This document shows positions 9,625 to 20,674 of a DNA stretch of 64,000 bases, piece after piece (the stretch's first letter is position 1; each line of letters starts with the position of its first letter). A program made the position numbers and the translations under genes. Source of the DNA: Pollutimonas sp. M17 (GTDB lineage: Bacteria > Pseudomonadota > Gammaproteobacteria > Burkholderiales > Burkholderiaceae_B); the NCBI RefSeq assembly GCF_025836975.1, contig NZ_CP107548.1, positions 1,240,001-1,304,000 of the forward strand, in the 5' to 3' direction. The notes beneath the pieces were generated by a model. It made no database searches and was not told the origin of the DNA. It saw only the letters and a list, made by a program, of their open reading frames with translations.

Positions 9625-9836
9625 GCATCCGCGCCGCCTGCGCGTCTATACGTAAACACCAATACACAATTCCTTGAAATATGCATAATGTAAGTCAATG
9701 CATCTTTTCGGGTCTGCGTGTATCGCTGCAGCATTCGCGGCTTTCGGGAAACCACCTAAGCCGCAGCCCGTAAAGATCCGTCGTGCCAAGACGTTAAACC
9801 GATCATAAGAAGCATAGGCTACATAAAAAAGGGGCC

Positions 9837-11966
9837 ATGATGGAGACAACAACACGCGTTCGTTCCGAAGGCGCGTCGACGGGCGGTGGGTGGCTTGCGC
9901 GGCGTTCCCTGGCAATCAAGCTGTTTCTGGCCACGTCGGCCGTAACCGTCATCGTCATGGCCGCCATCGCGGCCGTCATGGCCTGGCAAAGCCGCAATAC
10001 GGCTGTCGAAACCGTAGAGCGCGAAATGACCTCCGCCCTGCATGGCGTGCACCAATCCCTGCAACTGGTCTTCGCCAGCGCCAGCGACCGGGGCCGGCAG
10101 CTGATACCCGTCCTGCAGCGCGAACTGGGCGGCATCCCGGTGCTGGACGGCAACACGACCGACACCGACGAAGGCGGGGCCGTGCCGCTGCTGGTGGTCG
10201 AGGACCACATCGTCAACGGCGACGTCGACACCTTGATGCGCATCAACGAAAACACCGGCGCCGATCCCGCCGTCATCGTGCGGTCCGGCGATAAATGGGT
10301 GCGCGCGGCGACCTTGTTGCGCGATGCGCAGGGTAATGTGCGGCTGGGCAGCGCGATCGAGCCCAACGACCTGCTGGCCAGGACCCTGGACGGCGGCCAG
10401 CCCTATAGCGGCGTGGTCCAGCGCAATGGGAAATGGTATGCCATGAGCATCCAGCCGCTCAAGGACGAGTCCGGCACCGTCTACGGCGGCTTTTCCGTGC
10501 GTGTCGACGTCGACGAGCAGGTCGGCAATCTGCTGGACTGGATATCCAAGGTCAGGGTGGCCGACCATGGCGTTCTGGGCGTGCTGCGACGCAGCGCCGA
10601 CGGCAAGGACTGGGTTCGGGTCGCGGGCGCCAACGGCAAGGCCGGCGCTCCGCTCAGCACCGAAATGCCGGCGGCCGACGTCGCCGCCCTGGAAGCCCTG
10701 TACAAGAACGACAGCGGCTTCGCCCAGGTCGAGCTGGGCGACGGACAGGCGGCCGGCTCTCGATTCGTGGCCTGGGATACGGTCCCGGGTTGGGACTGGC
10801 TGATGTACGGCATGGGCGATCGTGGCGAGTTCCTGATGCAAAGTCACATCTATCTGGCGTACCAGATGGGGCTGATGCTGATCGGAACCTTGCTGATCTC
10901 CTTGCTGGTGGGCTGGCTGGCGGCCAGGACCCTGCGCCCCGTCCGGCAGGTCATCGATGGCATGGAAAAGCTCGGCCAGGGCGACCTGACCGTCCGCATT
11001 CCGCAGGTGCCGCCGCACAGCAAGAACGAAGTCCATGTGCTGTTCAACAACGTCCGGCGAACGCAGCAGTCTCTGTCGCGCACCATCGCCGCCGTGCGTG
11101 CCGGCGTCGATGAAATCAATATCGGTTCCACCGAGATCGCCGCCGGCAACACCGACCTGTCCAGCCGCACCGAAGAGCAGGCGGCGTCGCTGCAGCAAAC
11201 CGCCGCCAGCATGGAAGAACTGGCCGCAACGGTCAAGCAGAATACCGAGCACGCGCGTCAGGCCAACACGCTGGCCACCAACGCGTCGGCGGTCGCCCAG
11301 CGCGGCGAACAAGCCGTTACCGACGTGGTGCACACCATGCAGCGCATTTCGGGCAGTTCCGGCAAGATCGGCGAGATCGTCGGCGTGATCGACAGCATCG
11401 CTTTCCAGACCAACATCCTGGCCTTGAATGCCGCCGTCGAGGCGGCGCGGGCCGGCGAACAGGGACGCGGCTTCGCCGTGGTGGCGTCCGAAGTGCGCTC
11501 GCTGGCGCAGCGCAGCGCTGAAGCAGCCAAGGAAATCAAGAAGCTTATCGAAGCATCGATCTCCGAGGTGGCCGACGGCGCCAGGCAGGTGGAAGGCGCG
11601 GGCGACACCATGCAGGAATTGCTTGCCTCGGTGCAGCGCGTGACCGAAATCATGAAAGAAATCTCGGCCGCCTCCGAAGAGCAGTCCACCGGCATCGACC
11701 AGGTCAATCTGGCTGTGGCGCAAATGGACGAGGTCACCCAGCAGAACGCCGCGCTGGTCGAACAGGCCGCCGCCGCGGCGGGCTCACTGCAGGATCAGGC
11801 CCGGCAACTGGCCGACGCGGTGTCGGTCTTCAAGATACCCGACAATCCCGGCGTCGTGCTCGACATGCAAGAGGCCGGGCGGAACACGCTGGCTACTCCG
11901 CCTGAGTCCCAGCCCGAATCGCCCGCGGCCGATATGCTTCAGGGGCCGACCTTGCGCCTGGCCTGA
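9837..11966 (+). CDS. Methyl-accepting chemotaxis protein with periplasmic Cache sensor
   Basis: A 709-residue transducer. A cytosolic N-terminus is followed by TM1 (near residues 24-48), then a large periplasmic domain of about 290 residues resembling the Cache_3-Cache_2 fusion ([34 protein letters not shown]). TM2 is near residues 340-363, then a HAMP domain ([18 protein letters not shown]) and the long signalling coiled coil. The hairpin tip ([20 protein letters not shown], near residue 525) is intact, so it can couple to CheA/CheW. There is no C-terminal NWETF-like CheR tether. Small organic acids or amino acids are usual Cache ligands, but the ligand here is unknown. AGGGG precedes the ATG. 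No other chemotaxis genes are nearby. Confidence 0.93.
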   Translation: MMETTTRVRSEGASTGGGWLARRSLAIKLFLATSAVTVIVMAAIAAVMAWQSRNTAVETVEREMTSALHGVHQSLQLVFASASDRGRQLIPVLQRELGGIPVLDGNTTDTDEGGAVPLLVVEDHIVNGDVDTLMRINENTGADPAVIVRSGDKWVRAATLLRDAQGNVRLGSAIEPNDLLARTLDGGQPYSGVVQRNGKWYAMSIQPLKDESGTVYGGFSVRVDVDEQVGNLLDWISKVRVADHGVLGVLRRSADGKDWVRVAGANGKAGAPLSTEMPAADVAALEALYKNDSGFAQVELGDGQAAGSRFVAWDTVPGWDWLMYGMGDRGEFLMQSHIYLAYQMGLMLIGTLLISLLVGWLAARTLRPVRQVIDGMEKLGQGDLTVRIPQVPPHSKNEVHVLFNNVRRTQQSLSRTIAAVRAGVDEINIGSTEIAAGNTDLSSRTEEQAASLQQTAASMEELAATVKQNTEHARQANTLATNASAVAQRGEQAVTDVVHTMQRISGSSGKIGEIVGVIDSIAFQTNILALNAAVEAARAGEQGRGFAVVASEVRSLAQRSAEAAKEIKKLIEASISEVADGARQVEGAGDTMQELLASVQRVTEIMKEISAASEEQSTGIDQVNLAVAQMDEVTQQNAALVEQAAAAAGSLQDQARQLADAVSVFKIPDNPGVVLDMQEAGRNTLATPPESQPESPAADMLQGPTLRLA

Positions 11967-11972
11967 TTTCCA

Positions 11973-11991
11973 GGGCCCGAGGCGCGGGCCC
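11973..11991. terminator. GC hairpin between convergent genes
   Basis: GGGCCCG and CGGGCCC are separated by 5 bases, between the ends of the convergent chemotaxis and DUF4168 genes. There is no T-tract on either side, so termination is only suggested by position. Confidence 0.3.
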
Positions 11992-11998
11992 GGGCGCT

Positions 11999-12376
11999 CT
12001 ATTCGACCATTTTCTGAACGCGCTGCACCAGCTTGGGATCCTGTTGCAGCGCCTGGTTGATGCCGTTGAACTGATCGACGGTCATGCCTTCGTCATGCAC
12101 GGCCTTGACCATTTTCCCGTCGGCCTCTTCAAATACTTTCTTCTTTTCTGCCTCGCCCTGCGTGGCCTGCAGCTTGGGCGTGTATTCCTGGGAAATCATC
12201 GCGACCTTCTGCGAGGCGCTGACGAAGCGTTCCAGCTGCGCATCGGAATAGTCGGGGGTCGGCACGGTCATGGGCGCATTGGGGCCCGGCGCGGGGGTCT
12301 GTTGCTGTTGCGCCATGGCGGCTCCGCTTAGCGCAAGCAATCCTGCTGAAATGGCGATGGTGATGCGTTTATGCAT
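11999..12376 (-). CDS. DUF4168 domain secreted small protein
   Basis: A 125-residue protein with a clear Sec signal peptide (ITIAISAGLLALSGAAMA, cut before QQQ). A Gln/Pro-rich linker and a helical domain follow (YSDAQLERFVSASQKVAMIS and MTVDQFNGINQALQQDPKL), typical of DUF4168. It is probably periplasmic; the function of the family is unknown. The ATG at 12374-12376 has an excellent AAGGAG Shine-Dalgarno. The gene appears monocistronic. Confidence 0.85.
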   Translation of the reverse strand: MHKRITIAISAGLLALSGAAMAQQQQTPAPGPNAPMTVPTPDYSDAQLERFVSASQKVAMISQEYTPKLQATQGEAEKKKVFEEADGKMVKAVHDEGMTVDQFNGINQALQQDPKLVQRVQKMVE

Positions 12377-12567
12377 GCGATCTCCTTCAATCTACGGTCT
12401 GTGAGTTTTCATCATGACAACAACTGAGGGGATTTCAAGCATATCCTGTGGAAAGACATCTCCAGGGGAAACCTGTCGTTACCGGAGCCTGGGTATTCGC
12501 TGACCAAACGTCGGAATTCGGCGTATTTATTACGTTTCAGCAACATGCGCGGGAGTTGTGCGCAGGC

Positions 12568-12590
12568 TTATTCACAGTCTGTGTGGATAA
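12568..12590. promoter_or_regulatory. Pair of inverted DnaA boxes
   Basis: TTATTCACA (12568-12576, + strand) and TTATCCACA (12582-12590, - strand) both match the DnaA-box consensus TTWTNCACA and face each other across 5 bases. They sit in the 252-base gap between the DUF4168 gene and the next leftward gene. A weaker one-mismatch box is on the - strand around 12446-12454. No dnaA, dnaN or gidA gene is near, so this is not called an origin. A DnaA titration or regulatory site is possible. Confidence 0.5.
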
Positions 12591-12591
12591 G

Positions 12592-12618
12592 CCGGGGGCG
12601 CTTTGCGGCCGCCCCCGG
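12592..12618 (-). terminator. Strong GC hairpin downstream of the 180-residue hypothetical gene
   Basis: CCGGGGGC (12592-12599) pairs with GCCCCCGG (12611-12618), 10 bases past the stop of the leftward gene. It is followed leftward by TTAT, not a long T-tract, so the terminator call is tentative. Confidence 0.35.
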
Positions 12619-12628
12619 GAGCGCAGGG

Positions 12629-13171
12629 TCAGAAGTTCTGCTTGATGATGGCTTCGAATGCGTTTTCCGCCGACATTCCGTTGCGCATCAGGTCGCTGAT
12701 CTGCTGCGAGTAGCGGGTGATGCCTTCGGGAAGGTATTCGCGATTGGCCTTGAAGTAGGCGTACTTGTCGCGTTCGACTTCATCCACCGCGGCGGCGGCC
12801 GCCGCCGGCGCGCTGCGGGAGGCGCCGCCGCTGGCGCCGGACCGCCGGACAACGGTCGATGCCCGGCTGCCTGCCGGCTTCTTGCCGCCGCCGTTCATCG
12901 CCGTCCGTATCGCTTCCAGCGAAAACTCGGACGTCAATTGCTCGCCCACATTGCCATCCTCGTTCAGGCGCAGCAAGAGATGCTTGGAATCGAATCCCAT
13001 CTTGCGGTTCGACGTGCTGATGACCTGATAATTGGGGCGGGCTGATTTGTTCGGCTGCTCGAACTGCACCCGGTCTCCGTAGGCTTCCATCTTGCCCAGG
13101 ACTTCCTTCAGGAACTCCGGCGCGAGCGAGTCCAGCTCGCCGTTCCAGCGTTTACTTCGTTTAGTGCTCAA
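12629..13171 (-). CDS. Conserved-looking hypothetical protein, 180 residues
   Basis: I do not recognise a family. The N-terminal half is mixed alpha/beta and hydrophilic (MSTKRSKRWNGELDSLAPEF, then SKHLLLRLNEDGNVGEQL). A low-complexity Gly/Ala/Ser/Lys linker near residues 95-130 follows, then a compact helical tail (RYSQQISDLMRNGMSAENAF). There is no signal peptide or membrane segment. Codon use and GC at third positions match its neighbours, supporting a real gene. The start is TTG at 13169-13171 with TGGAAG about 9 bases upstream. A basic N-terminus and a flexible linker could fit nucleic-acid binding, but this is only an impression. Confidence 0.72.
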   Translation of the reverse strand: MSTKRSKRWNGELDSLAPEFLKEVLGKMEAYGDRVQFEQPNKSARPNYQVISTSNRKMGFDSKHLLLRLNEDGNVGEQLTSEFSLEAIRTAMNGGGKKPAGSRASTVVRRSGASGGASRSAPAAAAAAVDEVERDKYAYFKANREYLPEGITRYSQQISDLMRNGMSAENAFEAIIKQNF

Positions 13172-13256
13172 AATGCATTACTTCCAAAAATGTTGTCTGA
13201 ATCCGGCCAAGCGATTTGAAAACGGAATGGCCGGAATCCGGAATTGTACGCGCGCG

Positions 13257-13823
13257 CTATGCCGCCACGTCGCCGCGGCGGGGTGGCGTGTTGGTGGGGT
13301 TCTGGTCGCCGTCGTCGTCCGAGCGATGCGGCAGGGGCGGCAGGCCTATGGCCTTGCGCAGCCGTTGGCAATCCGGATTGGGCGAGCCGTCTTCCATCCA
13401 GGCGGGGAACTCGCGGCAGGGCGATGGGCGCTGTTCGTAGATGGCGCAGTGGATGCCTTCCTGGCCCAGTTCCCCGCGCAGCGCAATGCAGCGTTGCCCG
13501 CCGTATTCGGTGCCCTTCATGCAGCCGCGCAGCGGGCTGACCTGGCTGACCAGTTCGGGCGGCACGGTGCCGCCGCTCTCGCCGGCGATTTCGCCGCAAT
13601 AGAAGGAAACGCGAAAGTGCGCGCAGCAGGCGCCACAGCTGAGACAGGGGTTGGACGCGGCGCCATCGTTGGCCGCTCCTTGCCGCCGCAAGGCCTTCAC
13701 TGAGGGAAGAGGGTGTGCCTGGACGCCGGAAGCGGCGGTGATGGTCGTTCCGGCCAGACTGAACCGGGCATCGCCGATGCCGGAAACAGGTGCGCGCGCA
13801 GGGCCTTTGCGCTTATCGGTCAT
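13257..13823 (-). CDS. YkgJ family cysteine-cluster protein
   Basis: About 188 residues. The Cys-rich core C-L-S-C-G-A-C-C-A-H-F is followed by C-M-K-G, R-C-I-A-L, H-C-A-I-Y and R-P-S-P-C-R-E-F-P, the cysteine pattern of the YkgJ/UPF0153 family. These bind a zinc or iron-sulfur centre, and their function is not known. The N-terminal 65 residues and the Asp/Pro-rich tail are poorly conserved. The start is uncertain: ATG at 13823 gives MTDKRKGPARAP, and an in-frame ATG at 13868 would add 15 residues. Neither has a clear Shine-Dalgarno. Confidence 0.8.
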   Translation of the reverse strand: MTDKRKGPARAPVSGIGDARFSLAGTTITAASGVQAHPLPSVKALRRQGAANDGAASNPCLSCGACCAHFRVSFYCGEIAGESGGTVPPELVSQVSPLRGCMKGTEYGGQRCIALRGELGQEGIHCAIYEQRPSPCREFPAWMEDGSPNPDCQRLRKAIGLPPLPHRSDDDGDQNPTNTPPRRGDVAA

Positions 13824-13900
13824 GATGGGACGGTGTACGAGTGCAAGCGTGATGGATTCACGCATCATGCAGATCGTGACTATACTGGAATTTCGGGAAA

Positions 13901-14395
13901 TCAGCCGCGCAGCATGGCAAGCAGCGTAGCCCTGTATTCGCGGAACAACACCATGTAGCCGTCCATTCCCGGCACAAGGCTCTTGAGCAGATCCAATATG
14001 GATTCCAGTATGGTATCGACCTGATCCGTCATGTTGATGACGCGCGGCCAGTATGCACCTTCGTCGCCCGGCGATTGTTCAAGCTGCGCCAGCGTGCGCA
14101 GCTTCAGGTATTGGGGTTGCCCCGTCAGGCCCGCCCGTCGCAGGGCGTCGGGATCGGCTTCATCCACCGCTCGATGCAATTGCTCGAAGCGCCCCTGGAC
14201 ATACTCCTGGAAAACGCCCAGTGCATCCCCGCGCAACTCGGCGAATATCGGGGGCGGGATGTCCGGACGAGGCTGATCCAGCCGCAGCTCGTTATTCAGC
14301 AAATCATGCAGGAAGCGCCGCGCCGCCTTCAGGAAGTCGTGAAGCTGGGCGGCGTCGGGGGCCTCATTGGTGGCTATCTCCGTGAAATAGGGCAT
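13901..14395 (-). CDS. Hypothetical helical protein, 164 residues
   Basis: The family is not recognised. The protein is almost entirely amphipathic helix (LHDFLKAARRFLHDLLNNEL, VDTILESILDLLKSLVPGMD) with no signal peptide, Cys cluster or catalytic motif. The ATG at 14393-14395 follows AAGGAA at 6 bases, a good ribosome-binding site. It precedes the YkgJ-family gene by about 80 bases on the same strand and may share its transcript. Confidence 0.7.
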   Translation of the reverse strand: MPYFTEIATNEAPDAAQLHDFLKAARRFLHDLLNNELRLDQPRPDIPPPIFAELRGDALGVFQEYVQGRFEQLHRAVDEADPDALRRAGLTGQPQYLKLRTLAQLEQSPGDEGAYWPRVINMTDQVDTILESILDLLKSLVPGMDGYMVLFREYRATLLAMLRG

Positions 14396-14520
14396 CGCTA
14401 TTCCTTATCGTTATGGTGCGATGCCATCGTAGGCCGGGCGCAAGCGGCTGGGTATCAGCCGCTTGCCGGTATGCGAATGGTGGAGATCACGTGTCTGCCC
14501 ATGGGCGGGCAACTGAGGCG

Positions 14521-17145
<2,625 letters not shown>

Positions 17146-17193
17146 GATGATGGTATGGCGGCGTGTATGGGTGGACCTGGAGCGCTGCGGCGC

Positions 17194-18195
17194 TTACTCG
17201 ATCTTGATGCCGGCGTCCTTGATGATCCGGCCGAAGAGTTCAGACTGTTCGCTGCGGAAGGTGCCGAACTCGGCGGGGGTCATGGGCGCCGGCTGCGCAC
17301 CCTGGTTTTCCAGCGTCTTGATGACCTCGGGGTCGTTCAATGCTTTCACCGTGGCCGCATTGAGCGTGTCGATGATCGCGTCGGACGTGCCGCCGGTGGT
17401 GAAGAGGCCGAACCAGTTCACCAGCACGAAATCCTTCAGGCCCGGAACGCTGCTGATGGGCGGAACATCGGGAAACGCGCTCATGGGCTTGTCCGATGAA
17501 ACGCCCACGGCCTTGACCTTGCCGGCCTGTATGAAGGGCAGCAGGGCGGCGCCGCTGGCGAACGTGGCGCTGACCTGCCCGCCCGCGACATCGGCCACGG
17601 CCTGGGCCGATCCCTTGTAGGGCACGTGCAGAATCTCGGTGCCGGCCAGCTTGTTGAACAGTTCGCCCGAAATGTTCTGGATGTTGCCCATGCCGCTGGA
17701 CGAGTAGGACATGTCGCGGCTGTTCTTCTTGGCGTAGTCGACGAACTCCGCCAGGTTATCGACCGGGAGCTTGTTGTTGATCGCCAGTATGTTCGGGATC
17801 TTGGCGACCAGGGATACCGGCGCCAGGTCGGTGGCCGGGTCGTAGGACATCTTCTTGTACAGGTGCGGATTGATGGCCACCTCGCCGGAGCTGGCCAGCA
17901 GCAGCGTCAGTCCGTTGGGCTTGGCGCTGGCCACGTAGCCGGCGCCTATCATGCCGCTGGCGCCGGGCTTGTTCTCGACGACGACCGATTGCTTCAGTTC
18001 GACCGCCAGGCTCTTGGCCAGGATGCGTCCGACCACGTCCACGCCGCCGCCGGCCGGAAAGGGCACGATCAGCGTGACGGGGCCGTCCGGATAGGCGCCG
18101 GACTGGGCGGGCGCCAGGCCGGGGGCGGCGGCGAGGATGCAGCCGGCCATGGCGGCTGCGAGGAGTTTGCGTTTGGCGAAATCTGTGTGTTTCAT
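17194..18195 (-). CDS. Bug/TctC family tripartite tricarboxylate transporter solute-binding protein
   Basis: A 333-residue periplasmic binding protein with a Sec signal peptide (LLAAAMAGCILAAAPGLAPA). Family hallmarks are YPDGPVTLIVPFPAGGGVDVVGRILA, VENKPGASGMIGAGYVA and HVPYKGSAQAVADVAGGQV. Such proteins bind carboxylates and are hugely expanded in Bordetella and relatives; the TctAB permease subunits are usually encoded elsewhere and are not in this window. It lies 48 bases upstream of the aconitase gene, consistent with uptake of the carboxylate metabolised by the operon. Confidence 0.93.
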   Translation of the reverse strand: MKHTDFAKRKLLAAAMAGCILAAAPGLAPAQSGAYPDGPVTLIVPFPAGGGVDVVGRILAKSLAVELKQSVVVENKPGASGMIGAGYVASAKPNGLTLLLASSGEVAINPHLYKKMSYDPATDLAPVSLVAKIPNILAINNKLPVDNLAEFVDYAKKNSRDMSYSSSGMGNIQNISGELFNKLAGTEILHVPYKGSAQAVADVAGGQVSATFASGAALLPFIQAGKVKAVGVSSDKPMSAFPDVPPISSVPGLKDFVLVNWFGLFTTGGTSDAIIDTLNAATVKALNDPEVIKTLENQGAQPAPMTPAEFGTFRSEQSELFGRIIKDAGIKIE

Positions 18196-18244
18196 GGTTG
18201 GTTTCCCGAAATCGTTGCGATTCGATGTTGGATAGAATGTGGGG

Positions 18245-19162
18245 TCAGCTGAGCGCGTAGGTTTTCCTGCCCGGAACGTCCAGGTCGACGGCGAGTATCG
18301 ACGCGGTTTCCGAGTCGGTGATGAACAGGGTCTTGTTGTCTTTTCCGCCGAAGGCGCAATTGCTGGTCAGAATGCCCTTGGGCGAACGGATGCGCAGGAG
18401 GGGTTCGCCCAGGCGGCTGAACTTCCAGACGCTTCCCATGCCCATGTGGCAGACCAGCAGGTTGTCGTCCTCGTCCAGCGCCAGTCCGTCCGGCCCAGCC
18501 AGCCCGCCCGACATCTGGATGAAGGTGCCCGATTTCGACACATTGCCGTCGGGGAAGAAGCGCACGCGCCAGATGGCGTTGGCCCGAGTGACGGCCAGCA
18601 GCAGGTCTGTCTCGGCGGCGTTGAAGGTCAGGCCGTTGGGGCTGGGAATGTTGTTCAGCAGGCAGTCCAGCTTGCCGCCGGCGCTCAGCCGGAACAGCCG
18701 CCCATTGGGTGACTGCAAGCCGCTCTGGCCCTGGTCGGTGAAATACAGGTCGCCGTTCGATGTGAAATGAAGGTCGTTGACGCCCCGGAAACGCTCGAAC
18801 ATGGGACGCGTGAAGTAAGGCTCGATGCGGCCGTTGTGGGGATCGAGCACCATGATGCCATGACGGTAGTCGGCGATGAAGATGCGGCCGTCCCGGTGGA
18901 TCTTCAGGCCGTTGGGTTCGCCGTCGTATTGCACGACTTGGTGGAATTCGCCTTGCGGATTTATGCGGAATATCCGCCCATAGGCCACGTCGACGCAGTA
19001 AAGATTCCCTTCCCTGTCGAACGAGGGGCCTTCAAAGAAGGCCGGCAACTGGCGGCCTTTGTGCTGCTGTTGCAGCCAGTAGGATTGCCGCGCGTCGCCT
19101 TCGAGCTCCTTGGGCAAAGTGGCGAAGACGCGCGCGGTGGTTTCGGGAGGGGCGGCAAACAT
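18245..19162 (-). CDS. SMP-30/gluconolactonase/LRE-like protein
   Basis: A 305-residue six-bladed beta-propeller hydrolase. FEGPSFDREGNLYCVDV holds the metal-ligand Glu typical of SMP-30. The repeated blades EPNGLKIHRDGRIFIADY, VNDLHFTSNGDLYFTD, SPNGLTFNAAETDLLLAV and GPDGLALDEDDNLLVCHMG give the Asn and Asp metal ligands. These enzymes hydrolyse sugar or other lactones with Ca or Zn. No signal peptide is present, so it should be cytosolic. It sits between two solute-binding proteins in the catabolic operon, suggesting a lactone intermediate (inference). Confidence 0.9.
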   Translation of the reverse strand: MFAAPPETTARVFATLPKELEGDARQSYWLQQQHKGRQLPAFFEGPSFDREGNLYCVDVAYGRIFRINPQGEFHQVVQYDGEPNGLKIHRDGRIFIADYRHGIMVLDPHNGRIEPYFTRPMFERFRGVNDLHFTSNGDLYFTDQGQSGLQSPNGRLFRLSAGGKLDCLLNNIPSPNGLTFNAAETDLLLAVTRANAIWRVRFFPDGNVSKSGTFIQMSGGLAGPDGLALDEDDNLLVCHMGMGSVWKFSRLGEPLLRIRSPKGILTSNCAFGGKDNKTLFITDSETASILAVDLDVPGRKTYALS

Positions 19163-19221
19163 GGCTATTACCTCGGCTGGGTTTGTGTGGTTCGGGTGTC
19201 TGGGGTGAGGGCGCGAGTACG

Positions 19222-19956
19222 TCAGTCGGCGGCGGGAGCCACCGTGGCCTCGCCCTGGCCGCTGTCCTGCAGCGCTTGCGCCACGAAGCCGCTGGCTTTC
19301 ATCTCTTCGATGAAGGATTGCAGGTAGGCATGCGCCGCCTTGTTCCTGACGGGCGTGGCCATGGCCTGCCGGATGGCGGTGAAGTAGCCGGGCAGCACCT
19401 TCAGTCCGGGATGCTGCCGAGCCGCGGCTTCCAGCGGTTGCCGCACGCCGGCGGCGGCGTCCAGCCCCTGCTCCAGGAACAGGTCCACCGCGCCCGCCGA
19501 GGTGGCGGCCCGTTCGATGGCGGCATGCTTGAGCTCGCGGCTTAGGAACAGGTCGTAGGCCGCGCCTTTGCCGACCGCGATGCGCAGGCCATCGGCGTCG
19601 ACATCGTCCAGCGTACTCAGGCCGCTGTCTTCCTTGACCAGGTAGGTGCCTTCGATGATGACGTAGGGCGACGTGAACATGACCTCTTCGGCTCTCAGGG
19701 GATCGATGGCCAGGAAGCCGATATCCCAGATGTCGTCCTTGGCGGCATCGACCACTTTGCCCGCCGCGGGGAAGGCGACGATTTCCAGTTCGGCGTCCAG
19801 GCGCTGGGCCAGGGCCTTGGCCAGGGCAACCGATACGCCCTGGGGCTGGCCGGCGGCGTTCTTCTGGGCCAGTACCGGATTGCCGTAATTGATGGCCGCC
19901 CGCAGTTTGCCGGTGGACAGCAGTGCCTTGCGGGCGTCGGATGGATTCGTGCTCAT
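19222..19956 (-). CDS. SBP_bac_3-like protein without signal peptide
   Basis: 244 residues with the fold of amino-acid ABC solute-binding proteins (GKLRAAINYGNPVLAQK, QGVSVALAKALAQRLDAE, WDIGFLAIDPLRAEEVMFTS, YVIIEGTYLVKEDS). The N-terminus MSTNPSDARKALLSTGKL is hydrophilic and contains no signal sequence, and no upstream in-frame hydrophobic extension is visible. A cytosolic role (binding protein, sensor, or cyclohexadienyl-dehydratase-like enzyme) is therefore more likely than transport. No ABC permease or ATPase is linked. It is embedded between the GntR regulator and the SMP-30-like gene. Confidence 0.82.
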   Translation of the reverse strand: MSTNPSDARKALLSTGKLRAAINYGNPVLAQKNAAGQPQGVSVALAKALAQRLDAELEIVAFPAAGKVVDAAKDDIWDIGFLAIDPLRAEEVMFTSPYVIIEGTYLVKEDSGLSTLDDVDADGLRIAVGKGAAYDLFLSRELKHAAIERAATSAGAVDLFLEQGLDAAAGVRQPLEAAARQHPGLKVLPGYFTAIRQAMATPVRNKAAHAYLQSFIEEMKASGFVAQALQDSGQGEATVAPAAD

Positions 19957-19993
19957 GGGGAAGTTCCTGGTTGAATGGTGGATGTTGGTTTCT

Positions 19994-20641
19994 TCAGCCG
20001 CCCGCGGGGGCGGACCGCTGCTGCTTCAGGCGTGCCAGCAAGGCCTGCCTGATGTGGCTGCGCGCCTCTTGTTCGGCGCGGTCCGCATCGCGTGCCGCGA
20101 TGGCGTCGAACAGCGTCATGTGTTCCTGGTAGGCCAGGGCGGGCCGGCCGGTATGCGCCAGCGTGCTCTGGCCCAGCAGGGCGGTGGAATCGATCAGGTT
20201 GTTGATGGCCTTGATCAGGAACTGGTTATGCGAGGCGGCATAAATGGCCTGATGAAAGTCGTAATTCGATTTGATCGGGTCCGCGCCGTTCCTGCTGTCG
20301 TCCAGTATGGCGCGCATATTGTCGATTTCGATGTCGTCGGCGTGCTTGGCCGCAAAGCGCGCCGCCCCGCCCTCAAGTATTTCGCGCAGGGAATACAGCT
20401 GCGTGATGGACTGCTGGTCCAGCGTCGTGATGAGCAGGCCCTTGCGCGGCTGGTGAGTGAGCAGGCCTTCGTCCTCGAGGCGCTTGAGCGCCTCGCGCAC
20501 GGGGGTCCGGCTCATGCCCAGGCGCTCGGAAAGCTCGACTTCGCGCAGCCTGTCGTCCGGGCCGAATTCGCCCGAGACGATGCGTTGCTTCAGTTCGATA
20601 TAGGCCTGGGCGGCCTGCGAGTTACTTTTCTTGATAGGCAT
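19994..20641 (-). CDS. GntR family regulator, FCD (FadR) subfamily
   Basis: A 215-residue regulator. The N-terminal winged helix contains FGPDDRLREVELSERLGMSRTPVREALKRLEDEGLL, the standard GntR recognition segment. The C-terminal all-helical FCD ligand domain carries metal/carboxylate-binding histidines (FHQAIYAASHN). It is the second gene of the operon it probably controls, 33 bases after the dehydrogenase gene. Palindromic TGTATA-type sites upstream of that gene are the obvious candidate operators. The effector is likely a carboxylate handled by the operon (inference). Confidence 0.93.
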   Translation of the reverse strand: MPIKKSNSQAAQAYIELKQRIVSGEFGPDDRLREVELSERLGMSRTPVREALKRLEDEGLLTHQPRKGLLITTLDQQSITQLYSLREILEGGAARFAAKHADDIEIDNMRAILDDSRNGADPIKSNYDFHQAIYAASHNQFLIKAINNLIDSTALLGQSTLAHTGRPALAYQEHMTLFDAIAARDADRAEQEARSHIRQALLARLKQQRSAPAGG

Positions 20642-20674
20642 GGGGCGCGTCGCTTGCGGATTGAAACACCACGA

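Noticed and set aside
12400-12630. The DnaA boxes as part of a chromosomal or plasmid origin
   Set aside because: There are only two good boxes, no A+T-rich unwinding region beside them and no dnaA, dnaN, parAB or rep gene nearby.
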